DNA of 64,000 nt, from contig OZ244254.1 of NCBI GenBank assembly GCA_965217205.1, positions 868,001 to 932,000 of the forward strand, written 5' to 3'. Both the position numbers and the translations under genes were made by a program. Origin of the DNA: Maricaulis sp947259345. Its GTDB lineage: Bacteria > Pseudomonadota > Alphaproteobacteria > Caulobacterales > Maricaulaceae. This document shows positions 1-7,375 of this stretch, in pieces; within the stretch, counting starts at the first letter, position 1, and the number at the start of each line of letters is the position of its first letter. The notes under the pieces were generated by a model. The model saw only the letters and a list, made by a program, of their open reading frames with translations, was not told the origin of the DNA and searched no databases.

Positions 1-225
1 TCCACTGTGTCGTCGCGCCTGAGCTTCGCGCAACTCGGCACCACGAACGCCGCCTACGGCCCGTCGCGGGCGCATGAGGCCCAGCTGCAAATGGCCGAGG
101 AGGCTTTCGGCGGCCTTCGCGACCGTCTCGCCCAGCTGGTGGAAATCGACCTGCCCGCCTTCGAAGCCGAGCTGGCCAATGCCGGTGCGCCCTGGACGCC
201 CGGCGCTACCATCCCGCCCTGGTAG
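1..225 (+). CDS. C-terminal end of a BNR/VPS10-like repeat protein (partial)
   Basis: The reading frame is open from the first base, so only the last 74 residues are visible. They form a helical tail containing the run LVEIDLPAFEAELANAGAPW and ending in a short proline-rich segment. This kind of tail is found at the end of large secreted VPS10/sortilin-like BNR beta-propeller proteins of alphaproteobacteria and bacteroidetes. The catalytic or propeller part lies outside the window, so the family call rests on the tail alone and is tentative. A short 28-base gap separates it from the RidA gene on the same strand. Confidence 0.45.
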   Translation, partial: STVSSRLSFAQLGTTNAAYGPSRAHEAQLQMAEEAFGGLRDRLAQLVEIDLPAFEAELANAGAPWTPGATIPPW

Positions 226-253
226 GGGCGGGTCGATGAGAGGATGAGCCCCC

Positions 254-652
254 GTGAATGACACAACACGCCGTGTCTTTACCGGAGCCCAGTGGGAAAG
301 CCAGGTAGGGTATTGTCGGGCCATTCGGCGTGGCAATCTCGCCTGGGTGACTGGTACGGTATCGCTGGATGCGGACGGCCGGCCCTTTGCCGTCGGTGAC
401 CCGGAGGGCCAGGCCCGGCGCTGTCTCGAGATTATCGATAAAGCACTGCAGGAGCTGGGCGGTTCGATCCGCGACGTCATGCGCACACGCATGTTCGTCA
501 CTGATATCGATCATTGGGAGGCCTTTGGCCGGGCGCATGCTGCCGTCTTTGCCGATCATCCGCCGACCACCAGCATGATCGAGATCTCGCGATTCATCGG
601 TCCGGACTTCCTGATCGAGATCGAGGCGGATGCCTGTTTCGACGCCGACTGA
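254..652 (+). CDS. RidA family protein (YjgF/YER057c/UK114)
   Basis: This 132-residue protein has the RidA-like fold signature: an N-terminal strand ending in GYCRAIRRGNLAWVTGTVSLD, a central QARRCLEIIDKAL helix and a late RTRMFVTDID segment with the conserved arginine of the family. RidA proteins hydrolyse reactive enamine/imine intermediates made by PLP enzymes; many paralogues have unknown substrates. The start is GTG, preceded by GAGAGGATGAG, a usable ribosome binding site. It is followed 24 bases later by a glutathione S-transferase gene, so the two may be cotranscribed. The family call is firm; the exact substrate is unknown. Confidence 0.82.
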   Translation: MNDTTRRVFTGAQWESQVGYCRAIRRGNLAWVTGTVSLDADGRPFAVGDPEGQARRCLEIIDKALQELGGSIRDVMRTRMFVTDIDHWEAFGRAHAAVFADHPPTTSMIEISRFIGPDFLIEIEADACFDAD

Positions 653-676
653 TCCTGCCACACACCGGAGGCAAGC

Positions 677-1282
677 ATGACCGCTCTCACCTTGTATTTC
701 TGCCCGCGAACGCGGGGTTTTCACGCCCTCTGGATGCTCGAGGAGATCGGCGAGCCCTATGATCTGCGCCTCGTCAATATCCGCGATGATATCCAGTCCG
801 AGGCTTATGCCGCGGTCAATCCGATGCGCAAGGTTCCCGCCCTGGATGTGGGCGGAGAGCTGATCACCGAAAGTCCTGCCATCTGTACCTGGCTGGCCGA
901 TCGCTTCGCGGACAAGGGCCTGGCCCCTGCGGTCGATGCGCCCGGCCGGGGCAGCTATCTGCGTTGGCTTTTCTTTGCGGGGTCCGTGATCGAGCCGGCT
1001 TTCATCGACAAGGCCATGTCGCGTGAGACGCCGCGGCAAATGGCCGGCTGGGGTGATCTCGCGGCGGTCAAGGCCAGCCTGATCGAGGCGCTGGACGGCA
1101 AGGAATACCTGGTTGGCGATCGTTTCACGGCCGCCGATCTGATGGTCGGCTCGACGCTGAATTTCATGATGAATTTCAATCTGCTCGAGCGCGTTGATCC
1201 GTTTGCGGCCTATGTTGGCCGTCTGGTCGAACGCCCGGCCTACAAGCGGGCCATGGCGCGCGAGAGCGAATTGGCGGGATGA
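677..1282 (+). CDS. Glutathione S-transferase family protein
   Basis: The 201-residue protein starts with a thioredoxin-like half (LYFCPRTRGFHALWMLEEIG). It contains the VPALDVGGELITESPAIC segment, where the cis-proline and the glutamate-serine pair that hold glutathione sit. A helical C-terminal half with FTAADLMVGSTLNFMM, the N-capping/hydrophobic staple region, follows. GST enzymes conjugate or reduce electrophiles with glutathione in the cytoplasm. An AGGC-type ribosome binding site precedes the ATG. It lies close behind a RidA-family gene; both deal with reactive metabolites, which suggests but does not prove a functional link. Subclass and substrate cannot be assigned. Confidence 0.88.
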   Translation: MTALTLYFCPRTRGFHALWMLEEIGEPYDLRLVNIRDDIQSEAYAAVNPMRKVPALDVGGELITESPAICTWLADRFADKGLAPAVDAPGRGSYLRWLFFAGSVIEPAFIDKAMSRETPRQMAGWGDLAAVKASLIEALDGKEYLVGDRFTAADLMVGSTLNFMMNFNLLERVDPFAAYVGRLVERPAYKRAMARESELAG

Positions 1283-1343
1283 CCGGTTTGCGCTGCCTAG
1301 CAGTGGCGGCTAGGGTCGCGCGACGTTTTGGAGGGGGCGTTTC

Positions 1344-2525
1344 ATGTCTTTGATTCCGGCTGATAATCATCTGGCCGTCATGGCCAGCTTGTTTGCCATC
1401 GCCGCGGCCGGTTTTCTCATCGAGAAAACCCGCATTGGCGCTTTGCTCACCGGCGCCGTATGGGCCATTTTTCTGGCCATCATTGCCTCGAATATCGGAC
1501 TGATCCCCTCGTCGGCAGCGGCCTATGATTTTGTCTGGACCTATTTCGTCCCGGTTCTGATCCCGCTCTTTCTGATGAAGGCGGATCTCAAGAAAATTTT
1601 CTTTGAAACCACCCGTATGGCGGGCGCCTTTATGCTCGCCGCCGTGGCCACGGTGGCCGGTGCGCTGATCGCTTTTTCGCTCATCGATATCGGCGACTAC
1701 GCCGCCGGCTCGGAAGCCGCGGCGCTGGGGACGCGCCAAGCGGCGGCGGTCGGCGCCTTTACGGCGACCTATATCGGCGGATCGGTCAATTACGGGGCCT
1801 TGATGGCCTCGACCGGGCTGGGTGAAGCGGATCCGAGTTGGGCCTCGGCCATGACGGCTGTCGATAATCTCTATTCCGGCTTCTTCCTGGCCTTGCTCGC
1901 CCTGATGCCCGGTTGGGCTTGGCTGGCCAAGCGTTTCAATCCGATTGACCACACGCAAGGCGAGCTCGAAGTCGAGGAGGAACGTCCGATCACAGCCGCC
2001 TCACTGTGTCTGTCGGCCGCCTATGCCCTGATTATCGTGGCAATCGGGACCGCGCTTGCAGACCAGCTGGACTCACTCTGGGACGATGCCGGGCGGAAAT
2101 GGAAGTTTGCGATCATCTCCGTGCTCGCCCTGATCCCGGCGACAGCCTTCCCGCAGACGATCGGTCGACTGCGTGGCGGATATGAGATGGGCATTGCGCT
2201 CAGCTTTGTCTTCTTTGCGATGATCGCGGCGGGTGCGGACGTGGTATCCCTGCTTCAGCAAGCGCCTGTCCTGCTCGTCCTTATCGGGATCATGCTGTCA
2301 GTGCATGCCGTGATCCTGTTCGGCGTGGGCAGTCTTGTCCGCTTGTCATTGCCCGAGCTGATCACCGCCTCCAATGCAGCCATCCTGGGGGCGACCACCG
2401 CGCCGGCGCTCGCCGCCGCGAAGGGGTGGAAGGATCTGGTGACACCAGGCGTTCTGGTCGGCGTGCTGGGTTATGCCATTGGAACGCCGATCGCGACCCT
2501 GGTCTTCGAGCTTTGGCCCGGCTGA
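1344..2525 (+). CDS. DUF819 family integral membrane protein
   Basis: The 393-residue protein is a polytopic membrane protein with about ten hydrophobic segments spread over its whole length. The conserved elements LIPLFLMKADLKKIF (near residue 72), TATYIGGSVNYGAL with an inner glycine-rich turn, and a late SNAAILGATTAPALAAAKGW segment match the DUF819 (YjcL-like) family. Its two-fold related halves are reminiscent of secondary transporters, but no substrate is established. A strong GGAGGGGG ribosome binding site sits nine bases before the ATG. It stands alone, with 153 bases before the next gene. Transport is an inference from topology. Confidence 0.8.
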   Translation: MSLIPADNHLAVMASLFAIAAAGFLIEKTRIGALLTGAVWAIFLAIIASNIGLIPSSAAAYDFVWTYFVPVLIPLFLMKADLKKIFFETTRMAGAFMLAAVATVAGALIAFSLIDIGDYAAGSEAAALGTRQAAAVGAFTATYIGGSVNYGALMASTGLGEADPSWASAMTAVDNLYSGFFLALLALMPGWAWLAKRFNPIDHTQGELEVEEERPITAASLCLSAAYALIIVAIGTALADQLDSLWDDAGRKWKFAIISVLALIPATAFPQTIGRLRGGYEMGIALSFVFFAMIAAGADVVSLLQQAPVLLVLIGIMLSVHAVILFGVGSLVRLSLPELITASNAAILGATTAPALAAAKGWKDLVTPGVLVGVLGYAIGTPIATLVFELWPG

Positions 2526-2678
2526 CCCGCCAGCCGCGTCCGCTCCCGCGCCGGATTACGTCACTGTCATGCCTCGGACAGTGACGGGCAGGGGTATGAT
2601 CGACATTATTGTCGGGCGCTTTGCATCCGATCAGTCGTCGGTGTGCATCCGGGGGATAGATCGTGAAAGGGACGACCG

Positions 2679-3686
2679 ATGAAAAAGACCATTCTGTTCG
2701 CAACCAGCGCCGCCGCCATGGTGGGTATGGCGCTTGTCTCCATGTCCGCCGGGGCGACCCAGCTGAGTGGGGCCGCCCAAAGCTATTCAGGTGACCGGCT
2801 GGAAATCGAGAATTTCGTCGGGCGGATTGAAATCCGGACCGGCAGTTCGGACACGATTTCGGTTGCCATGACCAATTCCGGTGGCCATGTCGCCGACCCG
2901 AGCGTGAGCGATAGCGGTTCGATGGTCCGCATTGATGGCGGTCTCAGCCTGCGCCGCACCAATTGCAACACCCGCAACAACACGATGACGATCGGCCTGA
3001 ACCGGGGCGAGCGGCACAATATTGATGAGTATCCCAGCCTGGTAATCACCGCCCCGGCGTCACTGGCGCTGGAACTGAGCGACAGCGCCTTTGTCGGCTC
3101 GGCCGGTGATTTGCGCACGGTGGATATCAATATGAGCAGCTGTGGCCGCTTTCAGCTTGGCAATATTGACGAGGACGCACGAGTTCGCATCAGCGGCTCA
3201 GGCGACATCAATACCGGCATGATTGGCGGCGAAGCCGCGATCAGCATCAATGGCTCCGGCGACGTCACGACTCGCGATATCGCGCGGAATGCGGATGTTT
3301 CCATCAATGGTTCGGGCGATGTGATCACTGGCAATGTCGGCGGCGATGCCGATGTGAATATCAACGGTTCCGGTGATGTTGAATTTGGCCGCATTGCCGG
3401 CTTGTCCGTGGGCGTGTCCGGCTCTGGTGATGTTGAAGCCGAGAGCATGAATGGCGCCTTCCATTCGCGGATCTCCGGTTCCGGCAATATCGACGTTCAT
3501 GGCGGTCGGGCGCAGCCTTTCGAGGTCTCGATCAGCGGCTCTGGCGATATTGCCTTCGGTGGCACGGCTGTCGATCTGGTCGTGCGCGAGAATGGCGGCG
3601 GCGACGTTTCCATCTCCGAGATAGAGGGCAGTGTGCACTGGACCCGCAATGGTCGTACCGTGATGCGCGTCGGTGACGTGCACTAG
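2679..3686 (+). CDS. Secreted DUF2807 (GIN domain) repeat protein
   Basis: A lysine-start signal peptide (MKKTILFATSAAAMVGMALV, cleavage near residue 27) precedes a 308-residue mature region. Its second half is a ladder of [IV]-x-GSG-[DN]-[IV] motifs at about residues 171, 190, 209, 228, 246, 265 and 285, spaced 18-20 residues apart. This is the signature of the DUF2807 'putative auto-transporter adhesin head GIN' domain, thought to form a right-handed beta-helix. Two conserved cysteines (in RRTNCNTRN and MSSCGRF) could form a disulfide before the ladder. The protein is probably periplasmic or surface exposed. No enzymatic residues are recognisable. It converges on rlmB. Confidence 0.8.
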   Translation: MKKTILFATSAAAMVGMALVSMSAGATQLSGAAQSYSGDRLEIENFVGRIEIRTGSSDTISVAMTNSGGHVADPSVSDSGSMVRIDGGLSLRRTNCNTRNNTMTIGLNRGERHNIDEYPSLVITAPASLALELSDSAFVGSAGDLRTVDINMSSCGRFQLGNIDEDARVRISGSGDINTGMIGGEAAISINGSGDVTTRDIARNADVSINGSGDVITGNVGGDADVNINGSGDVEFGRIAGLSVGVSGSGDVEAESMNGAFHSRISGSGNIDVHGGRAQPFEVSISGSGDIAFGGTAVDLVVRENGGGDVSISEIEGSVHWTRNGRTVMRVGDVH

Positions 3687-3722
3687 AACGATTTCAAACT
3701 CCTCCGTCCCCCCAAGGCCGGA

Positions 3723-4523
3723 TCAGGCGGATGGCGTCTCGTCTTTGACGGGACGCCATTTTGCTGCTTCGTAGAGGGCGATGGCGGCGGCGTTGGAGAC
3801 ATTCAGGCTCTCCACCACACCGGTCATCGGAATGCGCACCAGCTGGTCGCAACAATCCGCCACGCGCGTGCGCAGGCCCTTGTCTTCCGACCCCATCACC
3901 AGAACCAGACCGGGGCCCCAGCCCTTGCCATCCGGCGCGGCCAGCGCTGTGGCGAGGTCGAGCTCGGCTTCGCCGGCCAGGCCGAGCACATGCCGGCCCG
4001 CCTTGCGGAACTCCAGCAGGGTATCGGCGATATTGGTGACGCGCACATGGGCGACGCGCTCGGCGGCACCAACAGCGCTCTTGCATACGGTGCCAAAGAG
4101 CGGGGGCGCCTTGCGGTCCTGCATCACAACGGCGCGGATTCCGAAGGCCGCAGCCGAGCGCAGTACCGCGCCGACATTGTGCGGGTCGGTGATCTGGTCG
4201 AGCACGAGCAGGGCGCCATGCGTCGGATCGGTGACGCCATTGACCGATTCTGGCGGCAAGGCGCGGGCGAGGGCGGCAAAGCCCTGGTGAACGGCACCAT
4301 CGGGCAGCGCGTGGTCGATCACGCGTGGCTCGACCTGCTGGTGGTCGGTCCCCTCGGGCAGGTCGCGCGCGGCATTGCGGGTGACCTTCAGCTCGAGGAT
4401 TTCGCGGCGCTTGTTGGCGACTGCGGCGAGCACGGCATGGCGGCCCCAGATCCAGCCTGAATCGCCTGTGCCAGAAGGCTTGGAGCGGCGGCTGTAATCG
4501 GTCCGTTTGGATGTATTGCGCAT
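3723..4523 (-). CDS. rlmB: 23S rRNA 2'-O-methyltransferase RlmB (SpoU/TrmH family)
   Basis: The 266-residue protein has an N-terminal substrate-binding domain (WIWGRHAVLAAV, as in RlmB). A SPOUT knot domain follows, with the three family motifs DPHNVGAVLRSAAAFG, LVMGSEDKGLR and IPMTGVVESLNVSNAAAIAL. RlmB methylates the ribose of a guanosine in domain V of 23S rRNA (G2251 in E. coli). A start at position 4523 fits the family length. An upstream in-frame ATG at 4604 would add 27 non-conserved residues and reach close to the divergent tRNA genes, so I prefer 4523. The gene is transcribed away from the tRNA-tuf block. Confidence 0.88.
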   Translation of the reverse strand: MRNTSKRTDYSRRSKPSGTGDSGWIWGRHAVLAAVANKRREILELKVTRNAARDLPEGTDHQQVEPRVIDHALPDGAVHQGFAALARALPPESVNGVTDPTHGALLVLDQITDPHNVGAVLRSAAAFGIRAVVMQDRKAPPLFGTVCKSAVGAAERVAHVRVTNIADTLLEFRKAGRHVLGLAGEAELDLATALAAPDGKGWGPGLVLVMGSEDKGLRTRVADCCDQLVRIPMTGVVESLNVSNAAAIALYEAAKWRPVKDETPSA

Positions 4524-4618
4524 GGGAGTCTTCGTCACTATAGTCCGCGCTCCTGTTTTGGGGCGGTCACCTGATTTGCCGAGGCATAGCATGCCTCCCC
4601 GCAAGCTGAGACTGTTTC

Positions 4619-4647
4619 TTGCAGGACACTGAAAGGCCGGTTACATC
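4619..4647 (+). promoter_or_regulatory. Candidate promoter for the tRNA-Tyr/tRNA-Gly/tuf unit
   Basis: TTGCAG (4619-4624) and TACATC (4642-4647) are separated by 17 bases and lie 20 bases before the mature tRNA-Tyr 5' end. The arrangement suits a stable-RNA promoter of the CTTGac-N17-cTAtat type seen in alphaproteobacteria, but the -10 match is poor. Confidence 0.3.
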
Positions 4648-4667
4648 GCGGCCCGAAGGCACCCTGT

Positions 4668-4752
4668 GGAGGGGTGGGAGAGTGGTTAAATCCACCAGAC
4701 TGTAAATCTGGCCGCTATGCGTACGCTGGTTCGAATCCAGCCCCCTCCACCA
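4668..4752 (+). tRNA. tRNA-Tyr (GTA)
   Basis: This is a class II cloverleaf with a long variable arm. The acceptor arm GGAGGGG (4668-4674) pairs with CCCCTCC (4742-4748). The anticodon stem is CCAGA/TCTGG around loop CTGTAAA, with anticodon GTA at 4702-4704. The T arm is GCTGG-TTCGAAT-CCAGC. Discriminator A and a genomically encoded CCA end at 4752. Together with tRNA-Gly and tuf it keeps the ancestral tyrU-glyT-tufB order. Confidence 0.97.
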
Positions 4753-4982
4753 CCCTTCGCCCTGCGGGCTGGGTTTTTGATCTCACGGCAATTCACCCGG
4801 TTCAGATCCGGGTTCACGCCTCCGAAGGGGCGGGCTGACCGCCCGGCGCGCGGTCGCGCTTGCGGCCTTTTGGGCCGGGTTATGGGGGCTGGTGAATGGC
4901 GTTGCGCCGATCGTGTTGCAGCTAAAACAGCAACTCACCCCTCGACTGGGGAAATCTGAGTCGCTAAATGACGGGTTCCGGT

Positions 4983-5056
4983 GCGGGTATAGCACAATGG
5001 TAGTGCAGCAGCCTTCCAAGCTGAGGATGCCGGTTCGATCCCGACTACCCGCTCCA
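4983..5056 (+). tRNA. tRNA-Gly (TCC)
   Basis: A 74-base cloverleaf. The acceptor arm GCGGGTA pairs with TACCCGC, the D stem is GCAC/GTGC, the anticodon loop is CTTCCAA with TCC at 5015-5017, the discriminator is T, and CCA is encoded (5054-5056). Two stem positions look mismatched: the top pair of the anticodon stem (G.A) and the second pair of the T stem (C.A, GCCGG against CCGAC). It lies 202 bases before the first tuf gene. Confidence 0.94.
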
Positions 5057-5258
5057 ATCTTTCTCTGCATGTCTGGTACGTCCAGAAACCCGGCTGCGCC
5101 GCGTGTCGGGCATAGGTGCTTGGGGCTTGCCTTCTTTGGCGAGCGACGCTATCCCGCGCCGGTCTCACGGGTATGGTCTGTCCGTATCCAATGAAATCAA
5201 CACATCCAAGTCTATAGCCCATCTTCTCGATCAAGATCGGCGTTCAAGAGGAAAGACC

Positions 5259-6449
5259 ATGGCGAAGGAAAAGTTTGAGCGCACCAAGCCGCATGCGAAC
5301 ATCGGCACGATTGGTCACGTTGACCACGGCAAGACGACGCTGACGGCTGCGATCACGATGGTTCTGGCGGAAGCCTCTGGCGGTACGGCCAAGGGCTATG
5401 ACGAGATTGACTCGGCGCCGGAAGAAAAAGCACGCGGCATCACCATCTCGACGGCGCACGTCGAGTATGAGACGGCCAATCGTCACTATGCCCACGTTGA
5501 TTGCCCGGGCCACGCCGACTACGTGAAGAACATGATCACGGGTGCGGCGCAGATGGACGGCGCGATCCTGGTTGTGAACGCCGCTGACGGCCCGATGCCG
5601 CAGACCCGCGAGCACATCCTCCTGGCCCGCCAGGTTGGCGTTCCGGCCCTGGTTGTCTTCCTCAACAAGGTTGACCAGGTCGATGACGAAGAGCTGCTCG
5701 AGCTGGTCGAGATGGAAGTGCGTGAGCTTCTGTCTTCCTACGAGTTCCCGGGCGACGACATTCCGATCATTGCCGGTTCGGCTCTGGCGGCTGTTGAAAA
5801 GCGTGACGACAATATCGGCAAGGACAAGATCCTCGAGCTGATGGCGGCTGTGGATGAGTACATCCCGACGCCGGAACGCCCGATCGACCAGCCCTTCCTG
5901 ATGCCGATCGAAGACGTGTTCTCGATCTCGGGCCGTGGCACGGTTGTGACCGGTCGTATCGAGCGCGGTGTGGTCAAGGTTGGTGAAGAGATCGAAATCG
6001 TCGGTGTCCGTGACACCTCGAAGACGACCTGTACCGGCGTTGAGATGTTCCGCAAGCTGCTCGACCAGGGCCAGGCCGGCGACAATGTCGGTGTGCTGCT
6101 GCGCGGCGTGGATCGTGAAGGCGTCGAGCGGGGTCAGGTTCTGGCCAAGCCGGGCTCCATCACCCCGCACCACAAGTTTGTGGCCGAAGCCTATATCCTG
6201 ACCAAGGAAGAGGGTGGCCGTCACACGCCGTTCTTTACCAATTACCGTCCGCAATTCTACTTCCGCACGACCGACGTCACCGGCGTCGTGACGCTGAATG
6301 AAGGCACGGAAATGGTCATGCCGGGCGACAATATCGAAATGAATGTCGAACTGATCGTACCGATCGCCATGGAAGAGAAGCTCCGCTTCGCTATCCGTGA
6401 AGGTGGCCGCACTGTCGGCGCCGGCGTCGTGTCAAAGATCATCGAGTAA
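5259..6449 (+). CDS. tuf: Elongation factor Tu, copy 1 (tufB position)
   Basis: This 396-residue GTPase delivers aminoacyl-tRNA to the ribosome. G1 is GHVDHGKT (residues 19-26), G3 is DCPGHADY and G4 is NKVD; beta-barrel domains 2 and 3 are complete. The ATG chosen starts MAKEKFERTK after AAGAGGAAAGACC; a longer in-frame extension upstream is not conserved. It follows tRNA-Tyr and tRNA-Gly, the classic tufB setting. A rho-independent terminator follows directly, so it is transcriptionally separated from what comes next. Its protein is identical to the second copy at 31078; only about a dozen synonymous bases differ. Confidence 0.97.
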   Translation: MAKEKFERTKPHANIGTIGHVDHGKTTLTAAITMVLAEASGGTAKGYDEIDSAPEEKARGITISTAHVEYETANRHYAHVDCPGHADYVKNMITGAAQMDGAILVVNAADGPMPQTREHILLARQVGVPALVVFLNKVDQVDDEELLELVEMEVRELLSSYEFPGDDIPIIAGSALAAVEKRDDNIGKDKILELMAAVDEYIPTPERPIDQPFLMPIEDVFSISGRGTVVTGRIERGVVKVGEEIEIVGVRDTSKTTCTGVEMFRKLLDQGQAGDNVGVLLRGVDREGVERGQVLAKPGSITPHHKFVAEAYILTKEEGGRHTPFFTNYRPQFYFRTTDVTGVVTLNEGTEMVMPGDNIEMNVELIVPIAMEEKLRFAIREGGRTVGAGVVSKIIE

Positions 6450-6475
6450 TCACGCTCGATATCGACGCAGAACAG

Positions 6476-6507
6476 CGGCGCGCTCCTCCTGGAGCGCGCC
6501 GTTTTCT
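6476..6507 (+). terminator. Rho-independent terminator after tuf copy 1
   Basis: An 11-bp perfect stem (CGGCGCGCTCC at 6476-6486, GGAGCGCGCCG at 6491-6501) with loop TCCT is followed by TTTTCT. It lies 26 bases after the tuf stop codon and marks the end of the tRNA-tuf unit. Confidence 0.85.
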
Positions 6508-6607
6508 ATTGCGAGTGGTCCGTCCACCGGGCTGACGGCTCGTCTGGACAGGTCCGGGTCGGCTGGATAGGTGTTTTCACTCCGTTTGTTACAGCTGGTG
6601 TGAACCC

Positions 6608-7375
6608 ATGTCCGATCCGCTCAATCTTCGCCTCAATCCGGCACTGGATCCGCAAGAATGGGCGCGCAAGTATGCCGAGTCCCCGCTGGTTCAGATTCCC
6701 GATATCTTCGAGCCGGCCCTGGCCGAGCAGGTCAGCGGGATCCTGCGTGACACACTCACCTGGCGCCTTGTCTTTCCAGAACCCAATCCGTCCGGAGACG
6801 GGCCGGAAGTCGTTGTCCAGCTGACCCAGCAGGAAGTCCAGGGGATGGGCCGCGAGGCGGTTGCGGCGGCGATTGGCGGGGTCATGCAGCGCGCGCAGAA
6901 GAATTACGGCTATCTCTACGACAGCTATCCGATGATCCAGGCCTATACCTCGCACTGGGACCCGGGCCATCCGATCCATCGCCTCACCGAGTTCCTGAAC
7001 TCGCGGGAGTTTCTGGACTTCGGCCAGACGGTGACGGGGGCGTCGGTGGTGACCAAGGCTGACGCGCAAGCAACCCGCTATGCCCGGGGACACTTCCTGA
7101 CCCGGCATGTCGATGAGGGACATGACCAGGAAAGGGTGGCCGCCTACACGCTTGGCTTCACCCGTAATTGGCAGCCCGATTGGGGTGGCCTGCTGATGCT
7201 GATCGAGGACGGGCTGGACGTGTCGCGCGCCTTCCTGCCGCGTTTCAACATGTTGTCGATCTTTGACGGGCGTCGCTTGCATGCAGTCAGCCCGGTCGCG
7301 CCCTTCGCCGGCGATGCCCGCTACCAGGTCACCGGCTGGTTCCGCAATGACCCGGCCCCTGGCGGAGCAGGTTGA
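6608..7375 (+). CDS. 2OG-Fe(II) oxygenase
   Basis: The 255-residue protein carries the iron facial triad of the 2-oxoglutarate dioxygenase fold: H167-V-D169 in HFLTRHVDEG and a distal H225 in GRRLHAVSPV. R238 (in ARYQVTGWF) sits where the residue that binds the 2OG carboxylate is expected. DWGGLLMLIEDG forms the strand between the two iron-binding parts. The architecture resembles prolyl-4-hydroxylase-type enzymes that hydroxylate protein side chains; the substrate is unknown. Its stop overlaps the next start (TGATG), so it is translationally coupled to the TPR-sulfotransferase. It is the first gene of the insertion between tuf and tRNA-Trp. Confidence 0.85.
   Translation: MSDPLNLRLNPALDPQEWARKYAESPLVQIPDIFEPALAEQVSGILRDTLTWRLVFPEPNPSGDGPEVVVQLTQQEVQGMGREAVAAAIGGVMQRAQKNYGYLYDSYPMIQAYTSHWDPGHPIHRLTEFLNSREFLDFGQTVTGASVVTKADAQATRYARGHFLTRHVDEGHDQERVAAYTLGFTRNWQPDWGGLLMLIEDGLDVSRAFLPRFNMLSIFDGRRLHAVSPVAPFAGDARYQVTGWFRNDPAPGGAG

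Noticed and set aside
4524..4604. Longer rlmB start at 4604
   Set aside because: It adds 27 residues that do not resemble the RlmB N-terminus and brings the gene close to the candidate tRNA promoter; MRNTSKRTDYSRR at 4523 fits better.
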